Part shown: piece by piece, positions 63,883-64,000 of the stretch
Position numbering within the stretch: the first letter of the stretch is position 1
Layout of the letters: each line of letters opens with the position of its first letter
Assembly (NCBI GenBank): GCA_036937835.1
Contig: CM072873.1
Coordinates: 16,480,001 to 16,544,000 of the forward strand
Origin: Pampus argenteus
Lineage: Eukaryota; Chordata; Actinopteri; Scombriformes; Stromateidae
Length of the DNA: 64,000 nt
Reading direction: 5' to 3'
Made by a program: the position numbers and the translations under genes
Notes under the pieces: generated by a model
What the model was told of the DNA's origin: nothing
Seen by the model: only the letters and a program-made list of their open reading frames with translations
Databases searched by the model: none

Positions 63883-64000
63883 TGACTGCTTTCAACACGC
63901 TGGAGAGGAGATAGAAAACTGAATTTGTTTGGGGGCTTTAAACGTCTCATCCAAACCAAACCTCAAAGTTTCAGTTACAAAACATCGTCGACGTTTTGTT

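Overview
This is a teleost-fish nuclear genome window (spiny-rayed fish likely). It has intron-containing vertebrate genes, AT-rich introns, many microsatellites, and immunoglobulin light chain (IgL) loci in the fish-type 'clustered' layout, with V segments facing the opposite way to J and C.

Layout. (1) 1-2.6 kb: last three coding exons and 3'UTR of a PAK2-type kinase. (2) 3.2-16.7 kb: left IgL block. V segments are on the plus strand and J/C on the minus strand: V-A1, C1, J1, V-B1; V-A2, C2 (no J), V-B2; a second CL isotype C3 with its own J3, then V-B3; then decayed J and V pieces. (3) 18.1-20.4 kb: a tetraspanin. (4) 21.3-29.4 kb: elavl1 (HuR) with a long T-rich 3'UTR. (5) 37.0-31.5 kb, minus strand: slc1a7 (EAAT5). 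(6) 39.0-62.2 kb: right IgL block, a mirror image of the left (V on minus, J/C on plus): V-B4, J4, C4, V-A3; V-B5; V-B6, J5, C5, V-A4; V-B7; then relic J and flanks. A 9.9 kb hAT-type composite element carrying about 4.2 kb of satellite DNA is inserted here (43.8-53.75 kb). (7) 63.4-64.0 kb: promoter and first coding exon of a REEP5/6-family gene.

Function. The IgL blocks supply kappa-like light chains: every V has a 12-bp-spacer RSS and every J a 23-bp-spacer RSS, so joining obeys the 12/23 rule. Because V and J/C are in opposite orientation, joining must be by inversion. The three conserved genes in the middle (tetraspanin, elavl1, slc1a7) are bystanders sitting between inverted IgL arms.

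Most notable: one whole V family (V-A, four intact copies with perfect RSSs) lacks the first intradomain cysteine (Ala at that site). CTCF-like motifs recur in each IgL spacer and point towards each other from the two arms. The hAT insertion has a perfect 8-bp target duplication and recognisable empty sites in the paralogous IgL units. All assignments come from reading the sequence; no database search was run.
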